A stretch of DNA of 64,000 nt from Enterococcus plantarum (GTDB taxonomy: Bacteria > Bacillota > Bacilli > Lactobacillales > Enterococcaceae). The translations under genes were made by a program, and so were the position numbers. The notes below the pieces were generated by a model that was given only the letters and a program-made list of their open reading frames with translations, ran no database searches and was not told the DNA's origin. Numbering within the stretch: the first letter of the stretch is position 1; each line of letters opens with the position of its first letter. The DNA lies in the NCBI RefSeq assembly GCF_001730295.1, contig NZ_MIKA01000012.1:215041-279040 (forward strand), in the 5' to 3' direction. Positions 9,618 through 18,318 of the stretch are shown here, piece by piece.

Positions 9618-10703
9618 CTATCCGATTGCTTTTAATGGATCGATTTTGACAATCGTCCGTACTGAGAACAGTGCTCCTAATACCGCAATAATCAACATTA
9701 TGCCACCAATCGACAAGAAGAATAGCCAATTCGTTTGAAATGGAACGGCAGTTGGCAACACGAATGAAGTTCCTACTGTTCCAAGTAAGCCGATCGCTAT
9801 TCCAAATACAGCCAAAACAAATGTCTGAATAATCACAGAAACCGCGATATAAAATCCGGAAATCCCCTGTGCTTTCATGATCCCGAAAATTGTTGCTTTT
9901 TGCATTGTTAGAACATAAATAAAGATCCCGATAACAATTGCTGCAATCACAATCAAAAAGCCAATCATAAAGCCAAATGTCAGTACTTGAGCATTATATC
10001 CCGGTAGTTTATTAATAAATGTTGCAATACTGTAACGAGTTAATCCGTCCCCTTTTAGATGTACATTTTTTAACGAACCTTCTTTTGCCCGAAAAACAAT
10101 CGCATTTACACGCGCATTCTCAGAAGTATCTGATTTTTCAAAGCGTATTTGTTGAAAAGCTGCTGTGGATACATATAAAACTGGCGCAACGTTAAATTTA
10201 GCATTATCTGTAAAACCAACAACTTTTAGTTTTTTATCACTGCCTGCTAATTTAATGGTATCACCTAGTTTGACTTCATTTTCTTTTTTCAAACTATTAT
10301 CCACAACGGTCTCATCTTCATTCGAAAATGCTTTTCCTTCAATAATATTCGGCATCAAAAATTCATCTTTGTTGATCCCAAAAAAACTTGCATTGACTTT
10401 TTCTGAGCCTTTTTTATCTAATTGAATCACTGCACCAGTTTGTCCTAATGATGCTTTTTCTTTTGCTTCGACTTCATCTAGTGACTTAATGGGAATCATC
10501 GACATATTGATATTCGTATTTGATTCATCCGAAAGTACAATGCCATCCGCCTGCCATTTATCCACAGCCGTTCGATTATCCTCAGCTAAGCCATATGCCA
10601 AACCGGTTAAAAAAAAGACTAAATAAGAAATTAAAAACATGACACTAATAATTAGTGCATAACGCAATTTCGAGCGAGTTATTTCATTCCAAGCTAAAAA
10701 CAT
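9618..10703 (-). CDS. FtsX-family ABC permease, HrtB-like
   Basis: This 361-residue protein has one membrane segment at the N-terminus (about 14-36), a large extracytoplasmic domain (about 45-235) and three C-terminal membrane segments (about 240-265, 285-312, 322-350). That is the MacB/FtsX layout. The opening, with RYALIISVMFLISYLVFF and GLAYGLAEDNRTAVDKWQ, is close to HrtB proteins. It forms an operon with the downstream ATPase. The start follows a GGAGGAGG site, and a perfect palindrome overlaps that site. Haem export is an inference from resemblance only; the TetR-type regulator usual for this system is not adjacent. Confidence 0.8.
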   Translation of the reverse strand: MFLAWNEITRSKLRYALIISVMFLISYLVFFLTGLAYGLAEDNRTAVDKWQADGIVLSDESNTNINMSMIPIKSLDEVEAKEKASLGQTGAVIQLDKKGSEKVNASFFGINKDEFLMPNIIEGKAFSNEDETVVDNSLKKENEVKLGDTIKLAGSDKKLKVVGFTDNAKFNVAPVLYVSTAAFQQIRFEKSDTSENARVNAIVFRAKEGSLKNVHLKGDGLTRYSIATFINKLPGYNAQVLTFGFMIGFLIVIAAIVIGIFIYVLTMQKATIFGIMKAQGISGFYIAVSVIIQTFVLAVFGIAIGLLGTVGTSFVLPTAVPFQTNWLFFLSIGGIMLIIAVLGALFSVRTIVKIDPLKAIG

Positions 10704-10717
10704 AGATTCTCCTCCTC

Positions 10718-10733
10718 CTTATCAAACGATAAG
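10718..10733 (-). promoter_or_regulatory. candidate operator palindrome at the HrtBA-like operon
   Basis: CTTATC-GTTT-GATAAG is an inverted repeat with perfect 6-nt arms between the predicted start of transcription and the ribosome site of the permease gene. Such a position suits a repressor, for example a TetR-family haem sensor. Confidence 0.5.
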
Positions 10734-10745
10734 TTTTATAAAAAA

Positions 10746-10774
10746 AGTATAGCAAATTTTGGCAATGACAACAA
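10746..10774 (-). promoter_or_regulatory. promoter of the HrtBA-like operon
   Basis: A -35 TTGTTG (10769-10774) and a -10 TATACT (10746-10751) are 17 nt apart on the minus strand, just upstream of the palindrome. Confidence 0.6.
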
Positions 10775-10894
10775 AACATCTGCTTTAATCTTGACTTTAA
10801 AAATAAAAGAACACACATTTTTCTAGTTTTCTTCTTATTTCTAAAAATTATTCTGATATACTAAAAGACATAATGAGTAAAAAGGAGTTTGTTC

Positions 10895-11440
10895 ATGAAA
10901 AAGAAACACAGTACACTTTATACCGTAATTCAATTTTCATTTATTTTGCTACTTGCGCTTTTTTTGAGGGCTTTTGTTTTGACGCCGGTAGAAGTTGTCG
11001 GCATCTCGATGGAGCCAACTTATCATGAATCAGATCGTTTATGGCAGTCTTCTTTTCTGAATCCCAAACGATTTGATGTAGCAACTTTCCCTAGCCCACG
11101 AGATGGCAAGCGAATCGTTAAGCGGATTGTAGGTCTGCCGGGCGACACTATTCGGATGGAAAATGATCAATTGTATATCAATGACAAAAAATATGATGAA
11201 CCCTATTTAGATGAATTTAAGAACGCTTTAACAGATGGTAACCCTTTAACAACTGACTTTACTTTAAAAAATAGCGCGACAGCACCTGCAACAGTTGTTC
11301 CTGAAGGAAAATACTTTGTGTTAGGCGATAATCGTCGGAAAACGGATGATAGTCGGTATTTTGGGTTTGTAGATAAAGAAGCGATTGTAGGGGTTGTCTA
11401 CTTTCGTTATTATCCGTTGAATAAGATTGGAGTACAATAA
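10895..11440 (+). CDS. lepB: type I signal peptidase
   Basis: This 181-residue membrane-anchored serine protease removes signal peptides after Sec or Tat export. One membrane segment (about 10-29) is followed by box B GISMEPT with catalytic Ser38 and box D KRIVKRIVGLPGD with catalytic Lys76. Box E GDNRRKTDDSR lies near 146-156. The single N-terminal anchor is the short Gram-positive form. The ATG is preceded by AAAGGAG with a 7-nt spacer; an in-frame TTG two codons earlier overlaps the site and is rejected. It is monocistronic. Confidence 0.95.
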   Translation: MKKKHSTLYTVIQFSFILLLALFLRAFVLTPVEVVGISMEPTYHESDRLWQSSFLNPKRFDVATFPSPRDGKRIVKRIVGLPGDTIRMENDQLYINDKKYDEPYLDEFKNALTDGNPLTTDFTLKNSATAPATVVPEGKYFVLGDNRRKTDDSRYFGFVDKEAIVGVVYFRYYPLNKIGVQ

Positions 11441-11556
11441 ACTTATATTCTATGTATCATAAGCTGACTTTTGGCGTGTTTTCTTATAAAAGCTGTATAA
11501 TATAAAAAATATTGTACAGCTCTAGTTGCGTTTTAAGAATAGGAAGGATTGAAAAA

Positions 11557-12000
11557 ATGGACCATTCATTGGCACTACTAGAAGGTCGCTGGGTTATACG
11601 AGGGACTAACTTTCCTCTTTGGCTATCAAAAAAACGGAGCCATCCTACTATACAATATAAGACGCTAGCAAATGATCCTCTTACGTTTTTAGATATCGTG
11701 CACTATAAAAATAATAAGGGACGGTTAAAAGAAATTATCGGAGTTGACACGTTAAAAAATAATCGCTTTATTTGGAGAGGGCGCGGAATTTTAAACATTT
11801 TAAGTAGTACGTGGTCCGTTTTGGCTATTACAGATACTATTTTAGTAATCAAATTTGAACAATCGTTCGTAACACCTGCCGGGATCGATATTTTAGTTCG
11901 AGAACATGCCAACATCGCCGACCCCAAAGAACTCGTTTCAACTTCTCTCGATCAATATTCTCTTACACCAAGTGAATTTGAACAATTAGTCTGGCTTTAA
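11557..12000 (+). CDS. conserved protein of unknown function, possibly lipocalin-like
   Basis: This 147-residue protein opens MDHSLALLEGRWVIRGTNFP. The GxW near the N-terminus, followed by alternating beta-type stretches with little helix, looks like a small lipocalin-type beta-barrel; this is judged from pattern only. No signal peptide or lipobox is seen, so it is probably cytoplasmic. The start is the ATG behind AGGAAGGA; 15 upstream in-frame codons lack a site. It converges on the UPF0637 gene and shares its terminator. No function is proposed. Confidence 0.7.
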   Translation: MDHSLALLEGRWVIRGTNFPLWLSKKRSHPTIQYKTLANDPLTFLDIVHYKNNKGRLKEIIGVDTLKNNRFIWRGRGILNILSSTWSVLAITDTILVIKFEQSFVTPAGIDILVREHANIADPKELVSTSLDQYSLTPSEFEQLVWL

Positions 12001-12030
12001 GAAACTTGCAATTGGCGTTGATACAATAAA

Positions 12031-12085
12031 AAACGGAACGTGAGTGGACACAACTCTAAGAGTCACCTCCACCCACGTTCCGTTT
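12031..12085. terminator. bidirectional terminator
   Basis: Arms of about 18 nt (12031-12048 and 12068-12085) containing AAACGGAACGTG and CACGTTCCGTTT pair with one mismatch region, between two convergent genes. Confidence 0.88.
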
Positions 12086-12090
12086 GTATG

Positions 12091-12714
12091 TTAATCTTTT
12101 TGCTGTAATTTAATGGCTAGTTGATATAGTGGTACTAATTCCTCATATGTTTTCAACATATACTCACGGGCTTTTTCTGGATCGTTTAATAAATCATCTG
12201 TCTTTCTGATTATTCGACCAATCTGAAATTCGCCTTTCTTTACATCACGAAAACGAGTTAGGTGTTTCGCTAAATCTGCTTCTTTCAACGGTTCGATTTC
12301 GGGCTTTGTGTGGTCGACCGACAAGTAAAAGTCATCATCCAACTGTTCAAATAATGCTTGATTTTCTAAGAAGGCTTGTGCGATTTCTTTTTCATTTTTT
12401 GGATTATCAATCAAGGATAACCACATGAATAAATAATCCGGCCAAATCCCTAATTGAAAATGAGCTTCCATTTTGTATCCTCGTTTTTTCTGACTTAAAG
12501 CTGACCACGTATTTTCTGGTGGGTAAACGGTCCTACGGCGATGTTGCGCGATATGGACGAAAAATTCCGTTTCTACTTGATTCCCTAATTTTTCAGCAAA
12601 ATGCTCATCTAATTCTTGAAATTTGGGTTGGATCGTCGAACGAATACCTGCCATTCTCGGATCCAACCCTTCAATAGTAAACACATCAAAATCTTTTTCA
12701 GTAAACATCAACAT
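12091..12714 (-). CDS. UPF0637 / DUF1054 family protein (YktB-like)
   Basis: This 207-residue cytoplasmic protein opens MLMFTEKDFDVFTIEGLDPRM and contains QHRRRTVYPPENTWSAL and HFQLGIWPDYLFMWLS, both typical of the YktB/UPF0637 family. The family has a solved fold but no established activity. The first ATG has a GGAG site 10 nt upstream; a second ATG two codons in is possible. It lies 28 nt downstream of the acetyltransferase gene on the same strand, so the two may be co-transcribed. Confidence 0.88.
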   Translation of the reverse strand: MLMFTEKDFDVFTIEGLDPRMAGIRSTIQPKFQELDEHFAEKLGNQVETEFFVHIAQHRRRTVYPPENTWSALSQKKRGYKMEAHFQLGIWPDYLFMWLSLIDNPKNEKEIAQAFLENQALFEQLDDDFYLSVDHTKPEIEPLKEADLAKHLTRFRDVKKGEFQIGRIIRKTDDLLNDPEKAREYMLKTYEELVPLYQLAIKLQQKD

Positions 12715-12742
12715 GTATTCATTTCTCCTCTGAGCTGTTCTG

Positions 12743-13312
12743 TTAGTTATGGAGCTGCTGCCATTCTTCTAATGTAATGCCCCGCATGATATCCGTCACG
12801 ATTTTTCCTTTACACATTCGAGCATTTGGAATATTGCCTTCTATTTTCATGCCGATTTTTTCCATCACGCGACCTGATTGAGGATTGTCGATATCATGAA
12901 TAGCAAAAATCCGCATCAATTGTAACTCATTAAACCCTAGGCGGAGCAATTCACTGGCCGCTTCTGCTACAAATCCTTGCCCCCAAAATGCTTTATTTAA
13001 CGAATAACCTATTTCAGCAATATTATGCTGCTCGACTACACGTAAGTCGATTGCTCCTATGAGTTTTCCTGTTTCTTTTAGTTCAATGCCATATTTTCCT
13101 AGTGGCGCGGACATAAAATAGTTCGCAATACTTTCTTTTGTATCCTTAATAGACTGATGGATGGGGAAAACATATGCGACTGTTTCTTCATCGGACCCGT
13201 ATTCGTACATATCATTCGCATCGTTTAATGTGATTGGGCGCAGTTTTAAGCGATCGGTCTCCAAAAAGCGGTTCTTCGCAAAAATCAAATTCCGATTGAT
13301 GACAATTTCCAT
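12743..13312 (-). CDS. GNAT family N-acetyltransferase (RimJ/RimL-like)
   Basis: This 189-residue acetyl-CoA-dependent acyltransferase begins with ETDRLKLRPITLNDANDMYEY, the usual opening of the RimJ/RimL subgroup. The acetyl-CoA motif region is IGYSLNKAFWGQGFVAEA (motif A), and NPQSGRVMEKIGMKIEG follows (motif B). The acceptor, whether a ribosomal protein N-terminus or a small amine, cannot be told. The start is the ATG behind AGGTG with a 6-nt spacer, rather than a GTG three codons earlier that overlaps that site. It is 74 nt downstream of trpA with no clear terminator between, so read-through from the trp operon is possible. Confidence 0.9.
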   Translation of the reverse strand: MEIVINRNLIFAKNRFLETDRLKLRPITLNDANDMYEYGSDEETVAYVFPIHQSIKDTKESIANYFMSAPLGKYGIELKETGKLIGAIDLRVVEQHNIAEIGYSLNKAFWGQGFVAEAASELLRLGFNELQLMRIFAIHDIDNPQSGRVMEKIGMKIEGNIPNARMCKGKIVTDIMRGITLEEWQQLHN

Positions 13313-13386
13313 AAATTTCACCTGCTTTTCATACTACTTTACAGAAAGAAACTCTCAGAGGCAAGTAAAAAATAAAAAATCCAGAA

Positions 13387-14154
13387 CTAATTGCTTACCA
13401 CTTCTTTAATGAATGATTTGACTTCTTCTTGTTTTCCTTCACTAAGAAGTTGAACAATTTTACTTCCTACAATCACGCCTGCACAACTTTTTCTAAAACG
13501 ATCCACATGTTCTTTTGAAGAAACACCAAAGCCTGCTAAAACTGGTTTGTCACTTACACTTTGAATGTACGCTAAATGCTCATCTAAGGTTTCCTGATAC
13601 TGTCGACCAGTCCCTGTCACTCCATTGACTGCCACAGCATAAATAAATCCTTCTCCAGTGGACACTAATTCCGGAATGCGTTCTTTTGGCGTAGTCAACG
13701 CTACTAAAGGAATCAACGCCACATCACTGTCTTTTAACAGCGGCTTCACTAATTCCTGATGTTCATATGGTAAATCTGGAATGATCAATCCTAAAACATT
13801 TGTTTCCGCCAAATCTTGAACAAACATTTCCAATCCGTAGCTCAAAATTGGATTAAAATAGGTCATGATCACTAATGGTGTTGTCGTTTTTATTTGTTTT
13901 AATTGTTGGATTATTTTTCGAAGTGTCACGTTATTTGTTAAGGATTTTAGTCCAGCAACTTGAATGACAGGACCATCTGCAACAGGATCCGAAAAGGGGA
14001 TGCCTACTTCGATCGCACTCGCTCCTGCATCTGTCAGTAATTGAATTTCAGAGGCTAATTGATCCAGACCTTGAGCACCTGCCATAATGTATGGTACAAA
14101 AATGGTTTCATTCGCTTGCTGCTTCTCTTTTAATTGTTTGGTTAATGATTTCAT
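13387..14154 (-). CDS. trpA: tryptophan synthase alpha chain
   Basis: This 255-residue TIM barrel cleaves indole-3-glycerol phosphate to indole and glyceraldehyde 3-phosphate. Indole then passes through the tunnel to TrpB. The [19 protein letters not shown] segment holds the catalytic Glu and the loop-2 Asp. The phosphate site GFGVSS and VIVGSKIV are near the C-terminus. Length is normal. The start overlaps the end of trpB by four bases (ATGA type), so translation is probably coupled. It is the last gene of the trpEGDCFBA operon. Confidence 0.97.
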   Translation of the reverse strand: MKSLTKQLKEKQQANETIFVPYIMAGAQGLDQLASEIQLLTDAGASAIEVGIPFSDPVADGPVIQVAGLKSLTNNVTLRKIIQQLKQIKTTTPLVIMTYFNPILSYGLEMFVQDLAETNVLGLIIPDLPYEHQELVKPLLKDSDVALIPLVALTTPKERIPELVSTGEGFIYAVAVNGVTGTGRQYQETLDEHLAYIQSVSDKPVLAGFGVSSKEHVDRFRKSCAGVIVGSKIVQLLSEGKQEEVKSFIKEVVSN

Positions 14155-15344
14155 CGGCTAGCCTTCCCTTCCAACAATTCTTTGATTTGCTGTACATCTT
14201 TATCCCCTCGACCTGAAAGGCAAACAATGATTTGTTTGTCTGGACCAAGATCTTTTGCGACTTTAAGAGCGTGACTAATTGCATGAGCACTCTCTAAAGC
14301 AGGAATGATTCCTTCTGTTTGACATAAAATTTTAAAAGCCTCTAGCGCTTCTTGATCCGTAACAGATTCATAACTTGCTCTTTGTGTTTCGTTTAAATGA
14401 CAATGTTCTGGTCCAAGCCCAGGATAATCTAAACCAGCTGAAATTGAGAAGGCTTCTAAAATTTGCCCATCATCATCTTGTAGCAACTTCATCATCGCAC
14501 CATGCAGGACGCCTATTTTTCCTTTATTGATCGATGCTGCATGTGATTCAGTATTCAAGCCTAATCCAGCGGCCTCAACACCAATTAGAGAAACAGCATC
14601 ATTTATAAACGGATAGAAAATCCCCATTGCATTACTACCACCGCCCACACAAGCTATCACTGCATCTGGCAGTTTAGTTTCTACTTCTAAAAATTGACGC
14701 CTAGCTTCTATCCCAATAATGCTTTGATAGTCCCGAACAATTTCTGGAAATGGATGCGGACCTAAAACAGACCCCATCACATAATGTGTATCTTCCACAT
14801 TCGCAACCCAAAAGCGTAACGCTTCATTCACTGCGTCTTTTAGTGTCTTACTACCCGATGTCACACTTTCAACTTTCGCACCTAATAATTCCATGCGAAA
14901 AACATTCAGTGATTGACGAGCTACATCGACCGCCCCCATAAAAATCGTACAGTCCATTCCAAACAATGCTGCGACTGTAGCAGTTGCTACGCCATGTTGC
15001 CCTGCTCCTGTTTCGGCAACTACTTTTTTCTTGCCCATTTTTTTCGCTAACAAAATTTGGCCAATCGTGTTATTGATTTTATGAGCACCAGTGTGGTTTA
15101 AATCTTCTCTCTTCAAATAAATCTTAGCTCCACCCGCATACTTTGTTAACCGTTCAGCAAAGTATAAAGGATTTTCCCGTCCTACATATTGTTTCAAGTA
15201 GTAATTCAGTTCTGCTTGAAATCCCTCATCGTCCTTCGAAGCTTCATAAACGTCTTCTAATTCTTTGACGGCATACATCAATGTTTCTGGAACAAATTGA
15301 CCACCGAACTCGCCATAAAACCCTTCTTTTGGTTGACTATACAT
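14151..15344 (-). CDS. trpB: tryptophan synthase beta chain
   Basis: This 397-residue PLP enzyme condenses indole with serine to give tryptophan. The PLP lysine sits in HTGAHKINN (about residue 90), the catalytic Glu in [10 protein letters not shown], and the phosphate-binding loop is GGGSNAMG. It starts behind an AAGGAGG site, 37 nt after trpF, the only real gap inside the operon. It is the main TrpB1 type, full length, and paired with trpA by a four-base overlap. Confidence 0.98.
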   Translation of the reverse strand: MYSQPKEGFYGEFGGQFVPETLMYAVKELEDVYEASKDDEGFQAELNYYLKQYVGRENPLYFAERLTKYAGGAKIYLKREDLNHTGAHKINNTIGQILLAKKMGKKKVVAETGAGQHGVATATVAALFGMDCTIFMGAVDVARQSLNVFRMELLGAKVESVTSGSKTLKDAVNEALRFWVANVEDTHYVMGSVLGPHPFPEIVRDYQSIIGIEARRQFLEVETKLPDAVIACVGGGSNAMGIFYPFINDAVSLIGVEAAGLGLNTESHAASINKGKIGVLHGAMMKLLQDDDGQILEAFSISAGLDYPGLGPEHCHLNETQRASYESVTDQEALEAFKILCQTEGIIPALESAHAISHALKVAKDLGPDKQIIVCLSGRGDKDVQQIKELLEGKASR

Positions 15345-15381
15345 AATTTTCCTCCTTATAATTTAAAACCTAGCAAACGAG

Positions 15382-15972
15382 CTAGACAGATTCCCTTAAA
15401 AATGCAATGATTTTTTTTAGATCTTTTTCTCCAGTTGTTTCAACACCACTGGATACATCGACTGCATATGGATTAAATGTTCGTTTGGCTTTTTGGACAT
15501 TCTCTGGCGTTAGGCCTCCCGCGATGATTATTTTTTTGTTTTTTATGGAACTTGTATCAAGTTGTTGCCAATCGAACACTTCCCCGTTTCCCCCCACAAA
15601 TTGCTTCGGTGGGGCATCAAATAGTAGAAATTCCGCCGATGTTTCCTGAATCATGTTTTCTTGTGTTGCCCCGTCGACAGGTATTGCTCGAATGAGTGGA
15701 ACTGAAAAACGCTCCGAAGGTACTGTCCCATGAATCTGTACTATATCTAGGTTTGCTTCCTGAATTATTCTTTCAACTTCTGACAGACTTGGCGAAACAA
15801 AGACACCCACTTTTTTTACTTCTTCTGGTACATTTTTTGTGATTTCTTTTGTTTTTTTAGCAGTTATTTGGCGTTTACTTTCTGCAAAAACAAAACCAAG
15901 ATAACTTGCACCATATGCTACTGCAGTATCTACTTGTTCTTGTGTTTTTAACCCACAAATTTTTACTTTCAT
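15382..15972 (-). CDS. trpF: phosphoribosylanthranilate isomerase
   Basis: This 196-residue TIM barrel converts phosphoribosylanthranilate to CdRP. The KICGL opening carries the catalytic Cys, and DIVQIHG and LFDAP are in the expected places; the Asp of the DAP segment is the second catalytic residue. The C-terminal GGLTPENV and DVSSGVET make the phosphate site. It overlaps trpC by four bases, as in a coupled operon. It is a separate gene, not a trpC-trpF fusion. Confidence 0.96.
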   Translation of the reverse strand: MKVKICGLKTQEQVDTAVAYGASYLGFVFAESKRQITAKKTKEITKNVPEEVKKVGVFVSPSLSEVERIIQEANLDIVQIHGTVPSERFSVPLIRAIPVDGATQENMIQETSAEFLLFDAPPKQFVGGNGEVFDWQQLDTSSIKNKKIIIAGGLTPENVQKAKRTFNPYAVDVSSGVETTGEKDLKKIIAFLRESV

Positions 15973-16727
15973 CGCAAAACCTGCAATTCTTTGACTTTTT
16001 CTTGAGGATTATTTTGCCGCATCAGTCCTTCTCCAACTAAAACAGCTTGATAGCTTTCTTTCACTAGAGCCACTTGTTCACTCGTTGAAAATCCAGATTC
16101 GCTGATATAAACTGCATTTGTTGTTTGTTGCTGTCCTAATTTCTGGCTGACCTCTATTGAAACATCAAATGTTTTTAAATTTCGATTATTCACACCGATT
16201 AATGGCGCTGACAAACTTTCCGCTATTGCGAGTTCTTGTGCATCATGAACTTCGATTAAAACTTCCAAACCTAATGCGATCGCTTTATTGTATAATTCTT
16301 CTAATTTTGGTTTGGTTAGAACCGAAACAATCAATAAAATAATTGTAGCCCCTGCATTTCTCGCTCGAATCAATTGTTTTTCATCTAGGATAAAATCTTT
16401 ACACAACACTGGAATAGCTACTTCTGCCGTAACTTTGCGTAAATCCTCGATTGATCCTTTGAAAAAACCTTCATCCGTTAAAACGGAAATCGCTGTAACC
16501 CCTGCTTCTTCATAGGCTTTTGCCTGTTGGATCACATTAACTGCCAAATTGATTGCACCTTTAGACGGGGAAGCTCGTTTGACTTCTCCAATAATATGCA
16601 TCTTTTCAGGATGATCTTTGACGTGTTGGTAAAATGAGTAGGTTTTCCGTAATGGTTGAATGATTTCGAAAGGCATATCGTTCACTTCTTGTTTTTTTTC
16701 ATTGATAATTTTTGCTAAAAAATCCAT
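15969..16727 (-). CDS. trpC: indole-3-glycerol phosphate synthase
   Basis: This 252-residue TIM barrel closes the indole ring from CdRP. IIGEVKRASPSKG contains the catalytic Lys, ISVLTDEGFFKGS carries the substrate loop, and LCKDFILDEKQ holds the second Lys. GVNNRNLKTFDV is the usual late motif. The start directly abuts the trpD stop. It opens MDFLAKIINEKKQEV as in family members. Confidence 0.97.
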   Translation of the reverse strand: MDFLAKIINEKKQEVNDMPFEIIQPLRKTYSFYQHVKDHPEKMHIIGEVKRASPSKGAINLAVNVIQQAKAYEEAGVTAISVLTDEGFFKGSIEDLRKVTAEVAIPVLCKDFILDEKQLIRARNAGATIILLIVSVLTKPKLEELYNKAIALGLEVLIEVHDAQELAIAESLSAPLIGVNNRNLKTFDVSIEVSQKLGQQQTTNAVYISESGFSTSEQVALVKESYQAVLVGEGLMRQNNPQEKVKELQVLR

Positions 16728-17741
16728 TTAAGCAACCTCCTTTTGTACTCGGATCAGCTGTTGTAGTTTATCAAAAGCCGCTCCGCTCGCCACACAATCT
16801 TTCGCTAATGAAATGCCCTCTTGAACTGACGAAACTTTCCCATTGCTGTAAAATCCCAACCCAGCATTTAATAAAACAGTGTCTAAATAAGGACTCGCCT
16901 GATTGTGCAAAATAGATAATAGCGTCTCCGTATTTTGCTCAGCATTTCCTCCACGAATCGCGTCTATAGGAAGACGAGCAAAACCAAACATCTCTGGTTC
17001 AATCGTATGCATCGTGATACGCTCGTCTTCCAATAAAGCAAAATGTGTGGTTCCAGCAAGTGAGGCCTCATCCAATCCACCCGAACCATTGACTACAATT
17101 GCTCGCTCACGTCCCAATTCACCTAATGTTTTCGCTGTTTCTTCCAGCAAGTCTCGACGATAGGTTCCCATTAATTGTGAATTTAAATGAACCGGATTCG
17201 TCAACGGACCAATCAAATTTAGGATAGTTGGTGTCCTTAATTCTCTGCGTACTTTCATGGCATATTTCATCTTTGGATGCATATGAGGCGCAAAAAGAAA
17301 GACCAATCCAACTTCATTTAGTACGGTACTTAATTTATCTGGTGGAAGTGAAATCGTTACACCCAAACATTCAAAAATGTCTGCGCTGCCTGATTTACTG
17401 GAAATACTGCGATTACCATGTTTAGCGACAGTTACACCGCCTGCTGCTAAAACAAATGCAGCAGTTGTACTAATATTGAAACTACCTGACTGATCCCCAC
17501 CAGTTCCGCAATTATCCATAACATTCTCTTTTTGGCAGTCGATCATGATGGCTTTTCTCTGAATCGTTTCAGCTATTCCTGCCATTTCTTCCGCTGTTTC
17601 TCCTTTGCATTTCAACCCAGTTAAAAAAGCGGCGATTTGACTATCCCTAAGCTGACCTTCAAACATTTGTTCTGCTACTTGCTGTGCTTCTAGACGTGAT
17701 AAATGTTCCTGCCTAAAAAGCTTCTCAAATATGTCGTTCAT
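16728..17741 (-). CDS. trpD: anthranilate phosphoribosyltransferase
   Basis: This 337-residue enzyme joins anthranilate to PRPP. The PRPP loop CGTGGDQSGSFNIST and the KHGNRSISSKSGSADI segment are intact. The start is placed at MNDIFEKLF, where a GGAGG site lies just upstream. The open frame continues 38 codons further into trpG, but that extension is antisense-like and lacks a site. One base separates it from the trpG stop. Confidence 0.97.
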   Translation of the reverse strand: MNDIFEKLFRQEHLSRLEAQQVAEQMFEGQLRDSQIAAFLTGLKCKGETAEEMAGIAETIQRKAIMIDCQKENVMDNCGTGGDQSGSFNISTTAAFVLAAGGVTVAKHGNRSISSKSGSADIFECLGVTISLPPDKLSTVLNEVGLVFLFAPHMHPKMKYAMKVRRELRTPTILNLIGPLTNPVHLNSQLMGTYRRDLLEETAKTLGELGRERAIVVNGSGGLDEASLAGTTHFALLEDERITMHTIEPEMFGFARLPIDAIRGGNAEQNTETLLSILHNQASPYLDTVLLNAGLGFYSNGKVSSVQEGISLAKDCVASGAAFDKLQQLIRVQKEVA

Positions 17742-17742
17742 C

Positions 17743-18318
17743 TCATTGTTCCTCCATTCGTTGGATAAAATTATGAATAATGGCTGCACCAATCGTTGTC
17801 CCAATCGATTCTGGATGAAATTGAAGCCCAAAAATGGGATATATTTGATGTTCAATCGCCATGATTTCTTGATAATCTGTCGCTATTGCTGTCACGATGA
17901 ATTCTTCTGGTAAAGTTTTCCGATCAATTACGAGTGAGTGATACCGCATCACTAGGCTTTCATTCGAGATTCCTGCAAACAAGCAGCTGCCTTGATCTGC
18001 TTTAATAAGCGATTGTTTCCCGTGACGAATCTCTTTGCCAATTACCACCTTAGCGCCAAAGACTTCACCAATCGTTTGATGGCCTAAACAAATACCTAGT
18101 AATGGCTTTTGTTGGTAAAATTGTAGAATCACTTCTTTTACATAGCCTGTTTCTGCTGGCGTTCCTGGTCCAGGTGAAATCACGATTGCATCTGCTTGTT
18201 CTGCTAAGGAAAAAATATCGCCTGAATCGTTTCGAATAATCACTACATCTTGATCTGTTCCAATCAATTGAGCAAGATTATGTGTAAATGAATCATAATT
18301 ATCAATCAGTAAAATCAT
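17743..18318 (-). CDS. trpG: anthranilate synthase component II (glutamine amidotransferase)
   Basis: This 191-residue class I amidotransferase supplies ammonia to TrpE. It opens with ILLIDNYDSFTHNLAQ. The nucleophile Cys sits in GICLGHQTIGE, and the His/Glu pair in FHPES. It overlaps trpE by four bases. In some Gram-positives a single TrpG/PabA serves folate synthesis as well; no pabB or pabC is in the window, so that cannot be judged. Confidence 0.96.
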   Translation of the reverse strand: MILLIDNYDSFTHNLAQLIGTDQDVVIIRNDSGDIFSLAEQADAIVISPGPGTPAETGYVKEVILQFYQQKPLLGICLGHQTIGEVFGAKVVIGKEIRHGKQSLIKADQGSCLFAGISNESLVMRYHSLVIDRKTLPEEFIVTAIATDYQEIMAIEHQIYPIFGLQFHPESIGTTIGAAIIHNFIQRMEEQ

